A stretch of 64,000 nt of DNA from Venturia oleaginea (taxonomy: Eukaryota; Ascomycota; Dothideomycetes; Venturiales; Venturiaceae), in assembly GCA_013176395.1 (NCBI GenBank), contig JABMLP010000027.1, positions 434,001 through 498,000 of the forward strand, written 5' to 3'. The translations under genes were made by a program, and so were the position numbers. The notes under the pieces are model-generated. The model saw only the letters and a list, made by a program, of their open reading frames with translations, was not told the origin of the DNA and ran no database searches. Position 1 is the first letter of the stretch. Each line of letters starts with the position of its first letter. Shown here piece after piece: positions 22,901 through 33,883 of the stretch.

Positions 22901-23174
22901 TCATGATCGCCCGGCCAGTTCCTCAAATGCATCGCAAGCGGCACCGAGATTAACACCTTGGACACTTTTACCCTGCTCAACTAGTACAAGGGAAGAGCTT
23001 ACTGATGGAGCTGGCGTGATTGAAGCTGGTCTTCTCCGACTTGAGGTTTGGATCCCGGGGCCAGGTGAGACATGATCGGTAGATGGCATTGCGAATTTCT
23101 CCGGGCGGCTTGGTGGACTCGAAGGTTGTTGTGGGCTCCTTTTTCTTGGTCGGCAGGTTGTATCGCGATGCCAT
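22901..23174 (-). CDS. Possible short 2EXR-like protein (tentative model)
   Basis: An ORF begins at 23174 with a basic start, then a stretch (KPPGEIRNAIYRSCL) resembling the first helix of fungal 2EXR/F-box-like domains (L-P-x-E-I-R-N-x-I-Y). The usual hydrophobic F-x-x-L-P before it is degenerate. Joining 23174-23003 to 22956-22901 through a 46-nt GTAAGC...CAAG intron closes to 75 residues, far shorter than the family. It may be a truncated relic rather than a gene. Confidence 0.3.
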
Positions 23175-23647
23175 GATGTCTTCTCACTAACTTTGGTATT
23201 GTCAGTCTGGTAACTGGGACAATATAGTCACTGGCGTGACCGACTTTGATGAGTATGACCTCTGCTTATCCTGCCCGTCAAAGATAAAAAAAATGATCTT
23301 TCAAGGTACTTCCTAACTCCGTACGTAGTCCTATCGAACTCAGCAATTCATTCGCGCACCGCGAGAACAGCCGTGTCTCCATAGGAAGCCTGCCTTCCAG
23401 ACTGATTGAGATTATGGCCCGGGCTCCGTCACTCGCTAATACGTATTTTGAACCAGCGACATCCAACTGGAGCTATGTCATCACGGTTTCATGGTCTTGG
23501 GGGGCGAAGTTCGAATAACAATCGTGAAGAGCATTCATTTCAATTGTGCGTCAGACGTTTACAACTTTGTCATTCCTGACCCTGTGAAGGTAGCCCGACA
23601 ACCATTCATTCCTTGCCGTTGGGAAGTGCCAACAACCACACCACTAC
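23175..23647. other. Intergenic, no gene seen
   Basis: Only short ORFs. Confidence 0.5.
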
Positions 23648-24092
23648 TCAGGTAAGCCTGCAACCAGTCCAATCAGGGGTCTTCGCTTTGATCCCCAGGT
23701 CCCGACAACAACCATCCCATCTTTTTATCTCGAGCTCGGATAAGCGACACTAAATAAGAACAATAACATTAATAAAATTAGCAAGCGATTAATAATGATA
23801 GCAAGGCTTCAATCAAACTATAGTAATAGTATAGAGCCTTAGGCTTACCGATTTTCTCTTGTCATCATACCAACCCGCAGTTCCCCCTAAACTCTTACAA
23901 CAAGAGTCTGTGGCTGTATTCTTGTAGAGTCCAGAGTTTTTAGGGTTGCAGCAATCGCGATCAGTAAAGCCTGGGCGACCCGCATCCAAGGCTATTGTAA
24001 GACTACAGGTTTTAGTAAAGGAGACTAGTAATAATTATTCAAGAGGCTTACTGGAGAAGGCCTGAGAGGAAGATAAGGCCGGTGAGACGCAT
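23648..24092 (-). CDS. Small secreted cysteine-rich protein (novel candidate)
   Basis: I recognise no family. Three exons, 24092-24052, 24002-23849 and 23749-23648, close exactly to 98 residues. Introns are 49 nt (GTAAGC donor, TTACTAA branch, TAG acceptor) and 99 nt (GTAAGC donor, GCTAAT branch, TAG acceptor). Residues 1-21 form a clear signal peptide (Arg at 2, hydrophobic core TGLIFLSGLLHLTIAL, likely cut after LDA). The mature 77 residues hold eight cysteines: C31, C32, C48, C49, C66, C79, C80 and C95, i.e. CC-x15-CC-x16-C-x12-CC-x14-C. This is not the hydrophobin pattern. It lies in an AT-rich, gene-poor stretch beside an inverted-repeat element, a common setting for effector-like genes. 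Role as effector or other secreted peptide is inference only. Confidence 0.6.
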
Positions 24093-25096
24093 GTTTTAGT
24101 AGATAGGATATTGGTAGCTACAGGTTATCGATATCGAAGGAAGTGTTTCAGTTGGGAAAGTTGGGAGTTGGCAATAATACATTTTATCGTTGTCGTTCTA
24201 GATCTTGATAGAGATCTCCACCTCCTCTATAAAACCTAAAAATAGTGGTATATTAATACCTCTACTACGGCCTGATAGATAATAAAAAGAACGTGTAGCG
24301 GCTAGATCTTCGTGGGGGTGTTCTTGCTGTGCAGTATAGATCGGATAAGGGGGATCCACTGACGTTTATTATCCATGAGACTATAGTAACGATGGGATCC
24401 ACTGCTATCTCTTCGCCTTGCTAAAGAACATTCCGTCTTGGCTAGGAAAACCGGAACCCGTTTTCCAAGAGAGGACGTCCTTGAGGGCCTAATCGCGATT
24501 TTTGGCTTAACCGCCGCAATGTAATTTAGCAGACTAGTTAGCTGACAAACGCTCTACATCGCACATATATTCGCTAATTTCAACGTAGCTGACGTACTGT
24601 ACAAATTTCTATCCATTCGCCTCAGAGTCTTAGATAGTACTCTAGCTTTACTATACCACTGATTCTATTAGAAGCTATAGTCTACATAGTTACTACTAAA
24701 TCACTTTTGATTGATGTCTACCACAGGGAAATGTGGTGGTTTCAACAGAATTCAGGAATTGGTGAAATTTGGCGATATAATGTATATCGCGCGCGACGTC
24801 AACCGCGACGTCCTTCCCAATGCAGTGGAGTCCGGTAAGATGATTGGATAAAGGCTATTAGCCGCGCAATGTGGGCCCGTTTGCAATTTCATCTTGAAAT
24901 TTGGTGAGTTTTGCGTTGAAATATTGCGGACCTACATTGCATTGAAATCGCGATCAGGCCGAAGTCGTCGAAAATACCTCCAAGTCTACCTGCGTCCTCG
25001 CCGTCTCTCCATATACCCAACCTCCAGAATCTCGTCCATGGCTTGCACGGTAGCACTTAAAGGCTGTCGATCCTTTGCTGTGTACGACGGATGTCT
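24093..25096. other. AT-rich gene-poor stretch
   Basis: Contains the short inverted-repeat element at 24262-24386 and otherwise no recognised gene. Numerous TA-rich runs suggest decayed repeats. Confidence 0.55.
24262..24386 (+). repeat. Short inverted-repeat element, copy 1
   Basis: About 125 bp with imperfect terminal inverted repeats (ACTACGGCCTGATAGATAAT, and on the right the complement of ACTATAGTCTCATGGATAAT). The core shares GGCTAGATCTTCGTGGGGGT-type sequence with the copy at 40296-40418 in the same orientation. It is non-coding and MITE-like. Confidence 0.7.
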
Positions 25097-25703
25097 TTAT
25101 AACATCTCCATTATAACCTTTGTCACAATCCGGATGAGGTGAGATCCAGAAAGCGCCTGAGCCTCTGCCCGCTCAGAGTCCTGTTCTAAACCACTTATCA
25201 AAAGTTTCCTCTGGTTGTCGTTGAGTTTCACGGGCATCGGCCATCGGCTGAAATATAGCCAAAGGTGGCAAGAGACTGTCAGGTTTCCCTCTGGATCGAT
25301 ACTTATTTTCATCGCAGTGGAAAGACTTGAAGCCTCGTGGACGAAGATGCTCCGGAGCCAGTTGAAACTATCCCATCCAATCTTTAGAAATTCCTTAAGA
25401 TGATGACAGGGTCCACCGTGATAAAAACCGAAAGCATTTTCAATAACGAAGCTATTTTTTGCTGTAAAACAACGGAAGTGCTTCCGGGCGAAGTTGACGT
25501 GACACCTTCGTGACCTCTGGCTGAATCTGGTGCGTATTATCGTAGACGGGGAGTCCAAGCTTCCTGTTATGCGCTTGTTTCAGAGGTGAAATTGGTTTGA
25601 CGACCACGAGTAAATAGATCATGTTCCGGATTTCGGCGGGAAGCTTGAGGAAGCTAAACGTTCCTGTTGGTTTGAAGCCATTTCGGAGAATGTAACGAGG
25701 CAT
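25097..25703 (-). pseudogene. 2EXR-type protein gene with a one-base frameshift
   Basis: From ATG at 25703, one frame encodes GTFSFLKLPAEIRNMIYLLV, the start of the fungal 2EXR domain, and VSRQLRPEALPLFY. It then hits TAG after an A6 run at about 25452-25458. One base fewer would continue into KNSFVIENAFGFYHGG and an ORF ending at 25097. Together these would form an intact protein of about 200 residues. No intron with matching phases explains the break. It is either a young pseudogene or a homopolymer error in the sequence. 2EXR proteins are abundant in leaf-associated ascomycetes and their function is largely unknown. Confidence 0.7.
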
Positions 25704-26835
25704 GGTGGGTGGTTTGCAACTGCTCTGGAAAGAAGTCAGTTATAATAGCCTCAAGACTACGGACATCCCAAACATATACCTGCAGTTGTTTTGGAATGTT
25801 GTGAGAGCTGTCTTTAGAGTTAGGATGTATTTAAGACCAAGCGCTGAGCAACAGCGACCTTCAATGCTGTGTAAAAGGGAGGAGGTCGGGCTGAGATGGC
25901 CGAGGTTGTAGTTCAAGCCGATGAAGGATGGGGCAGTCACCAAGTCCAGGCTGAAGTCGTTGTTGTGGTGGTTGATGGAGGCGGACATGCGTCATCAAGT
26001 AGTGAGCAACACATGTCTAGCGAGTGACCGGGATGATGCATCATGTTCACTGTCGTTTCCAATGCCATTTCCGCAGTTGACTACCGATACATTCACTCTT
26101 TCCCCAGGGCTACAAAGTAAGACAGAAGCCATCCAAGCGAACCGTATATCCCTCACAGCTGTCAACAACATATAACAAGTCTTGTCAGTAATATATCCGA
26201 GAACACCATGCTATACAAGAAAGAAAGGGAATAGCCGACCCTGGTGCAACATCGCCGAGCAAGCAAAAAGCAGAGTGTACGATCGGAAGAGGTGAGAAAA
26301 TATGAGTAATACAATTCTGATAAACAGAAGAGTAATAAGAGAAAAAAGACCACACCAGTCTCTTCATCAAAACGCCGCCATTTCATTCCATGAAGCCTGC
26401 CAGCTCTAAGTGTGTCGAGGCCAAGTCCTCCAAAAGGACTGGTCAGCCCAAACAGGCAGTCAAAAGTTCCATCATCCTACGCACCTTCATTTTTTCACAC
26501 CATCTAGAGACGCCCAAGAAAAAAAAGACATCAATGAGCGAATGAATAAGCCGAAAAAAGAACCATCAAGCCAGATAACCCTACCTATTCTAACCACGGA
26601 CCCTTGCTCTTTTTGTCTTCCTTGTTTCTCGAGGAAGTCTCATACTAAGCTGTGAAAACATCATTCGCTTCGCAATACCGACAGTTTTGGAGGCCGTTCC
26701 GCAGAAGTAATGCCCCTGTTAGACTGAGCGCCCCGACTTTTAGCTACCTTGGAAACTCTGCACTGGCGTCGCTACCACAAAACGACCATATTAGAAGAAG
26801 AGTCCAAGCAGAGAGGTGCAGACCGAGGATGCCGC
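25704..26835. other. Intergenic, no gene seen
   Basis: Short ORFs without recognisable features. Confidence 0.5.
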
Positions 26836-28438
26836 CTATTGATATCTGGTCTTCTTCTGCATGTGACCACCCATCTGTCCACCTTGAGGAGCACCACCTT
26901 GTTGGAAGCCTCCACGTCCCTGCATGGCGCCCATCATTCCCATGGGATTGAAGCCTCCTCTGCCCATCCCAGCAGCACCAGCATTGGACATCCCCATCCC
27001 CATTCCACCTTGTTGCATCATACCCAGCATCATAGGATTCATGCCGAAATTTTGGACACCAGCCATGGGCATAGCACCGCGACCAGCCATCGGTAGCATG
27101 CCCATCGGCGAGGCAGCTATGCCACCACGAGCCATATTGTTAGCACCCATGGCCCCGCCCATGCCACCTCTTCCGCCGCCGCGATAGTTCATGTTACCCC
27201 CGCGAGCAAAATTATTGCTCTGCTGCATCATGCCGTTATTGGGGAAGCCTGTGCCGAAGTTTCCACTCGACTGAAAGCCAGAAGCTTGTGCGCCGTAGCC
27301 ACCTTGCTGGCCTCCGCGTCCGCCTTGGAAACCTTGTTGATAGCCACCACCACGGTTATATCCACCGTTATTGTTGAAGTTTCCGCGCTGTTGGAAATTA
27401 CCTCGTGCCTGATAACCTTGACCGCTGAAGTTACCACGGCCTTGGTGTCCACCACGCGAGTATCCACCGCTAGCACCATTGTTTGAGTAGTTGTCTTTTC
27501 CTGAACGATGATGGTATGGATTCTGAGCGCAGTAATATGCTGTGTAGGCTGGCTTTCCAGGGAGTGGAGGAAGAGATGTGATGTGGTTCTTCATGGCCTG
27601 CGCTGCTGCTGGTGTTTTGAATTTGACGTAGCAAGCTCTACGATCCATGATTAGCTGGGTATCCCAGGGAAGCAGTTAATTTGCACTGATGTCACCCAAA
27701 AGCGGCACAATCGATTCGGCAATTGACTTCCGCTGTCGGTGGATTGCAGGTCGAAATTTGGACGGAGCTGAATGAATGAATCGACTGTGCCATACGAAAA
27801 ATTTCTGGCAGTTTCAGATTGCCAGAAATTCGTCGATGAGGGTGCACTTCGCGAGATGAAGAGAAGTTCTCAGCTGCTGGATGCACTTACCCTTTCGATT
27901 TGCCATTCTGCTTGTGCTCGTCAAATTTGAGCTCGTCAATATCGTTCTCAACGTTCACTGTATTAGCCCACTCCCGTATAGTCTCCTCGGTAATCTCAAT
28001 TGGAAGTTGCTTGATGTCAAGGGCCTGGGTAGCAGTTTGCCCGAAGCTGGGAGCCTGTTGCATTGCGGTTGACGTCGGCGGTTGTGGTGTCTGCGAAACG
28101 GATGGGGTCTGAGTCTGGGTGAATTCATCGTCGTCGTCGCGTTCCTTGCGCTTCCGCGAGCCATTTGATTCATGTGGAGCTTGATCGGTGTTCACGAATT
28201 GATTCTCGCCCGGTGGTTTTGTCTCCTCAGTTTTCTCGTCTTTCACCTCTTCATTATTCGCGTCGGTAGCGGGAGCGTCTGCCATGTTCTGTTCCGAGTT
28301 TACGTTTGGATCGAAGTCGTCGTCGTAAAAGTCGACGTTATCCTCTGGTTCGCTTTTCAATATGGACTGACCATTGGTATCGTTCGGGTTCTCATCCATG
28401 TAGGACAGATCGAGGTCGTCGTTGTCATTGAAGGCCAT
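26836..28438 (-). CDS. RRM/RGG-rich RNA-binding protein, CPSF6-like
   Basis: Nuclear mRNA-binding protein. Exons 28438-27891 and 27637-26836 give 449 residues. The N-terminus is acidic and contains a NVDFYDDDF box resembling the IDLYDD box of CPSF6/CFIm68. An RRM spans the intron: ALDIKQLPIEITEETIREW (RNP2 side), then SKG|ACYVKF as a proper RNP1. After it comes a long Gly/Arg/Asn/Gln-rich tail with RGG and GGY units and a Met/Gly-rich end, ending KKTRYQ. The domain order (acidic, RRM, low-complexity) suits cleavage factor I large-subunit-like proteins, but a general hnRNP-like role is possible. The intron is 253 nt, unusually long here. Confidence 0.82.
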
Positions 28439-29489
28439 TTTGTCGACAGTTTTTCAGAAGGAATAGGAGTGGTCAACTCAAAGGTAAGGTGCGATAGAAA
28501 GCAGGCTTTGTTTGAACTGGATTTGGTTGTTAGGGACGAGATAATTACAAACGCCAAAGGGAAGTGTAGAGAACGTCGAGCTCGAACGGGAAGCCAACCT
28601 AGTAGAACCGCAGCTGAACAAAGGAAGAAGAGAAAATACAGCTTGTGCCATATTTGTACACGTACCCTCAATCCTCCCAGTCAAATCTTAATACAAGTAC
28701 AGATACGTGCCCAGCCAATCGGAATGACTGATTCTTGGTACAACGATTGACGCGATTGTGAATATGATCCTAATGCTGAATAACGCTCTGGTAGATGACG
28801 TCTGGGTACAAGTGTTTTGAAATCCAAATTGTTGGTATGAAGAAGCAGTCCACACAGAACTCTCAATGTCCCCTGAATGAGATTCGAAGCTGAAAGTGAA
28901 GGCTGGATCCTGTGAAATGCCGCCCTTGTTCGTCCACTGCTTTCCGTCACCGCAACAAGCTTCCGTCACTGCCGTGTATGTATTTGGCTGCAGGGTTTTG
29001 ATCAAAGTGAGATTATATGTCGAGACGAGAGGATAGCTTTCAAAGCTGGTGCAAGAGTCGTGTTCTAAGCCAGGCTGTCGTTCGCGCTGGGTCGGCTAAG
29101 CTTCGGCGAGGGATTGTTAATTGACAGTGGTCTCTGGACAGCAAAAGCAAGGAGCAGCGAGTAGCAACTCAGATGAGTTCGAGGTGAGCGAGCTGATGGG
29201 GTTGAGGAGCAGGCCGATTTTGTTGTTGGTGAAGTCAAGTTAATGGGTGAAGGTTGATGAATGATGGATGATGGGTGATGGATGATGGGCAGGCGGAGAT
29301 CGGAAGTTACCTTAGTTCTAGGGATGGGTGGCCCACTTTATTCTCGGGCGCTTTGCGACTCTGGATGCGATATCTGGCCAGAGAGACATCGCAGAACATA
29401 AAGAGCCTCTCCACCATAACCAAAACCACCAACCAAACCATAAAACAAACCATATACACCCTCTCACCAATCCTCACACGCAAATCGTA
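28439..29489. other. Intergenic, divergent promoter of RRM gene and SEC61 gamma
   Basis: Includes a GATGGATGATGGGT-type short tandem repeat around 29250-29290. A 105-codon minus ORF (28688-29005) begins at a TTG codon and has no recognised motif. Confidence 0.5.
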
Positions 29490-29857
29490 ATGGCAGACCA
29501 AGTCAAAGTACGCCCAGGAATCAGTGTCTCCTGTCCTCAACCACTAACACATATTTCAGGAGCTCGCCGAGATCCCTCGCGAATTCCTCAAGGAGGGAAC
29601 CCAGTTCTTGAACAGATGCACAAAGGTACGACACCATACAAAGCCTTCTGCTTGTTCGACGAGCATCCCAGTCTTGTCCCCTACTGAATCACGGCACGAC
29701 CTCCTTTCTTGTGCCCAGCTAACCCATCTCTCAGCCTGACAAGCGCGAGTTCATGAAAATCTCCCAAGCCGTCGGCATCGGCTTCCTCATCATGGGCGCC
29801 ATCGGCTTCGTCGTTAAGCTCATCCACATCCCTGTCAACAACATCCTCGTCTCATAG
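29490..29857 (+). CDS. SSS1: Sec61 translocon gamma subunit (Sss1)
   Basis: Tail-anchored subunit of the ER protein-conducting channel. Exons 29490-29507 (six codons), 29560-29625 and 29735-29857 give 68 residues, the normal size. [19 protein letters not shown] leads to [19 protein letters not shown], the SecE/Sec61 gamma signature, then one transmembrane helix ([24 protein letters not shown]). Both introns split between codons. Confidence 0.96.
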
Positions 29858-31781
29858 TGCAACAAACGTGTCCTTTATGGTTCGACAGCGTGGAAAGAAA
29901 GCACCGGAGTGCTAGTGCACGAAAAAGACATGGCTCAATGCGTTAGCTTAGGAGGAGGAGAGATACCCATCTTCAAAAGGGGATTTGCTGTATCATATTT
30001 CTAGCATCATATACGAGGTTGGCAGGCGTGGCGTTAGGTTTCGATCCATTACTTGGAGGGAAACGAAATGGATATTTGCTCCCTCTTGGTTATCTGTGCC
30101 TGCTTCTTTAACGAGATAGATGATTTTCCTCGGGTATCAGCCTGAGGCTCGTGCTGAGCCTTAGCATGAGCTGGGGAGGCCAAAACAGTCGAATTCAGAT
30201 TCGGACTCGGATTCGAAATGATGGACGTCAGTGTTGATAGCACATTGAGCTTGATCGATAAGAAAACACATGGGTATCCATTGTCTCCTTCAAATAACAA
30301 TCAACGACCTATCCTTTTTCAATATCGATACCAATCGCGAAAAGAACATGTATGGGCTCCGCGGTTCAGTTCGCGTATTGCGAGCTGCAACTTTCAGATT
30401 TATTTTTTGGCCATTCTGACGACGGGTGTATGAAGGCGACTGGTTCGAATCCGCGTGCATATACCTGCCTCAATGAAGCTAGTTGGAGCTTTTGTTATTG
30501 GGGGTCAATTCGTGGTGTGGTCTTGCCAATGACGGTTGATATTACCGGGCCTTTCTTTGTCCGCCAGGGGTGCTTGATCTTGTGCTGAAGACTGACATTC
30601 GGACTCAGTAGGCGAACCTCACCTACTCACTCAGCACCTATGATTCACCAGCGCTATGTTGTATCCTCGATGTGATTTGGATCAATGCTTATCGTACTGC
30701 TAACTCTGATAGCCAGAACAATGCTTCAACATTGCCTGAAGGGAATGTACGCCTCACCCGGCCGCATTAGGTATTCCTCTTCATACTGGGAATCAAATCG
30801 CACTCCAGGAACGGACATTGGATCGCCTCTAGAAGGTAATGGATTTCGCAATCGAGTGTAGACTTTTGGATGGGCCTCAACACGCGGATGGTGCAAAGGA
30901 TGCCGCGGCGAAGAGGATAAAAGAGTTACATGGGAGGAATACTAGGTTGAGGAGTGAGTTGTTCCATTCCAGGAGGATTATTAGGAGAGCGAAGAGTATT
31001 GTTTGGCAGGAATAGTTTCCATGGTATAGTGATGAGGATACTTTTAAGAGGATTTGAAAGCTTGTTAGAGCGTTTGGGGATTTGAATGGGAATAGTGGGA
31101 TGGGTGGTGATGATGGTAATGCTGGTGATGATGGTGATGATGATGATGATGGTACGAATGGGATCAAAGAGGAAGACGAAGAGGTTGTAATTTTGTAGCT
31201 CGTAAAATGTAGCAATTCCTGCTCTTTTCCTTCTCCCATCAAGCTGACTGTGGTCAACGATTGAGACATACACTGTTCAGAAACGAACTCGATTCAATTC
31301 TAGTGTCGGAGCATGTGCAATAACAAAAGGCCATTCCAAACCCTCGAAAATCCTCTGAACGCCTAAGAAAGACTCGGCTTGTCTACATCTTCCAAGACAC
31401 AATACCACTAAACAATAAGCCACGAAATAGGCCAAGGCCCTCTCCCAACAGATTCGGCAATGTTGGAAATACCCCAAGATGATTCCAAATTTATGGTTAA
31501 CAATTCATCATCTCAGTTCCATGCTTTGACATTTGCTAGGCAAAATTCCTTCGGAATTCTTACTCTGCGTACAATCTTTGCTGCGGATTTTCCAATTTGC
31601 TGATGGCTTTTTTTGGTACTGGATGGTTGAATTTGTCGTTCTTGATTGCGGAGAATCGTAACGCAGGTCTTCTTTCTTCGCCACAAAGACTTCGTATCAT
31701 TGTCGTAACGTTGTCGTGATCCGGGCAGCCTGTGCCACGTAATGCGTTTGAAATCATCGTAATGAAATTCCGGTCGAGATT
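29858..31781. other. Intergenic, low-complexity GAT tract
   Basis: A GATGATGGT microsatellite lies at about 31108-31153. No gene recognised. Overlapping minus ORFs there are low-complexity shadows of the repeat. Confidence 0.5.
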
Positions 31782-32683
31782 TCATAGATCGGATATCGCA
31801 GGCACTACTTCGTCTTCAAACTCTTCCTCGTCAATTCTATACAGTGCGTAAATCTGCTTTTCGTCCCCAACAAGCGCAACTGGCGTGGGCTCTATGGCCC
31901 ATTTGCATCTTCAAGATTGTATTAGCACATATCCCGAATCTCCACAATGTGCGAACTCACCCTCTCCAAGCAACAACCAACATATCAAAAAGGGTCATGC
32001 AGGCAACAACAATTATCAGCCCCGCAAGCAATATCAATTCTGGCCTGCCAGCAAAGCTATACTCGTTTTGGGTGGTCCTTGATCGGCAAAGAATCCTGTA
32101 TCTCTGTGCAGATTCCAGAAAGGCCGGCTCAGATGCATGTTGTACATTACGGCCTGGACTCTTGTCTTCGTCTTGAGAGTGCTCCCATGGCCATGTATGC
32201 CGTGCTGGGGCAAAGTTACTGTCTTCATTCGGTATTTTCATAGACGCCGTCGTTTCCTCTTTTGGCTTTTTCCATTGCCGGAAAAGCCTTCTAACGGCCT
32301 TGTCTACTAGCGATTTAGTAAAGCACACCAGTTTTCCGACTGCGTGGGAACTTACCAAATACTGCGGGTGGTGGTACGCGACCATGGCAACCAGATCTTC
32401 GAACAGGTGGGCTCCTCCCCAATGGTTTACCATCACGGAAGACTCGAAGACCCTGTTCCGCGTCCACAAACGCGTCAGCCAGATATGGCGAGTGGAAAGC
32501 TACGGCTCTCCATTGCTGAATACCTTCGGCTATTTTATTGCATGATGCCAATGAGCTGTTGCTGAAGGTCTGTCCCTCCAGTGGTTTGCAAATGCATTCC
32601 TCCTGGGCGAGAACTGGGACCGAAACGACAGAAGGAACCAAAGAGCTGAGTGCAAACAATAGAACTGCTGTCGTTCGAGCCAT
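31782..32683 (-). CDS. Uncharacterised membrane protein with signal peptide
   Basis: I recognise no family. Exons 32683-32356, 32306-31961 and 31908-31782 close exactly to 266 residues. Introns of 49 nt (GTAAGT donor, TTTACTAAAT branch, TAG acceptor) and 52 nt (GTGAGT donor, GTGCTAATAC branch, AAG acceptor) are textbook for this genome. Residues 1-26 are a signal peptide (TTAVLLFALSSLVPSVVSVP, then VLA). A Cys-containing region follows (EECICKPLEGQTFSNSSLAS). A single hydrophobic segment lies at about 198-222 (ELILLAGLIIVVACMTLFDM). An acidic tail ends the protein (YALYRIDEEEFEDEVV). Exon 1 also contains a possible in-frame 51-nt intron (GTAGCT...CTGAC...CAG), so the ectodomain sequence is less certain. 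Probably a type I membrane protein. Confidence 0.6.
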
Positions 32684-33883
32684 TGTGCAGCTTGTGGATG
32701 GATTCAGTATGTCGAGTGGTGGAGGAGGGTATTTGACTCGTTGGGGGATTCAATTCCAAGAGGATCAAGCTTCGAAACTGGGCGATCTTAAGCGGATAGT
32801 CCCGTATAGAAGTTGCTCATAAAGTGCCGCGCTGTTCCAAAGGAATTGACCGTTCCTCGAGCGACCAACCAGGAATGCGAAATTGGGAAGGAACAGATTA
32901 GCAGGACGGGGGAAGGGTGAAGAATGGAGGTTATAAGGGCCGTAAAGAACCTTAATTAAAAAAAGGCGTCTAGCCAAAGGTCGGGCTCAATCAATTGACA
33001 ATCTGTACGGGTATAGAATATAGTAGTGATACATGGGGCAAGCACAATCAAAAACGCGTAGGGTTTTGCCGGTTCGGAGGGAAACAGTAGTATTCGGCTG
33101 TGATCAAAAGCGAACAACGGTTGAAATGAGCTTACCATTTGAGCGATGTCACCCTCTACGCCCAGGGCGCCATCCATGGCATAGTGATGCAAAACGGCCT
33201 TCGCGCCAAATGGAATGGGAATGACCCGGTGATGGAGGGCTCGAGGCCCTGGCTCGGTTGGGAAAGGTGAATGTGGCGCTCGTTGGTTCGAGTTACACCA
33301 TCACAGCCATTGATTTGGTGACCAAGCTCGAGCCATCTGCCATCCTCCACTGTGTAGGGTGTGTGTGTCAAAGAGTTGCAAAGAATGTCCAGCTCAGGAC
33401 AGGGAAACAGGTTCGTGACAGTTTTCAAGCTTCAAGACTGTCTCTTGTAGCCCATCACGTGCACATCTTGGCTTTGTTGCTTCCGACACACGTGCTCGGG
33501 ACCATGGATAATATTCGCCATCTCATTGGATGGGCGAATGAAGCCCCCGAAATGGTTTAGGTGCAACATAATTCAATTCATAACATCATCAAGCAGTGGT
33601 ACACGTCGAAAGACAAACTTTTGTGGTGTCCTTGAATTACGCCCGGTGTACCTAGTATAACAAACTACCTACATGTGGACATAATTTTCAAAAACGACAA
33701 ACACAACGCCCCCAAAAGCTCGCAAAGGATAGCCAACTCCTGTTTTCCCGAGAAAGAGAGTAAGGAGCAAAGCCAACCATCCTACAGATGGTCCATGCCC
33801 GGAAAGAAGCATTGCTGCACGCTCCATGTTTTGGGAATCCGGTCAAATAATGCGTTATCACATTTCTTCTAGACGAGGCATTT
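32684..33883. other. Intergenic, no gene seen
   Basis: Upstream of the membrane protein gene and downstream of ILV5. No gene recognised. Confidence 0.5.

Noticed and set aside
28688..29005. 105-codon minus ORF with two adjacent cysteines
   Set aside because: Starts at a TTG, shows no signal peptide and no splice-supported extension.
30433..30470. GGTTCGAATCC B-box-like sequence suggesting a tRNA
   Set aside because: No A box or foldable acceptor stem lies at the right distance upstream.
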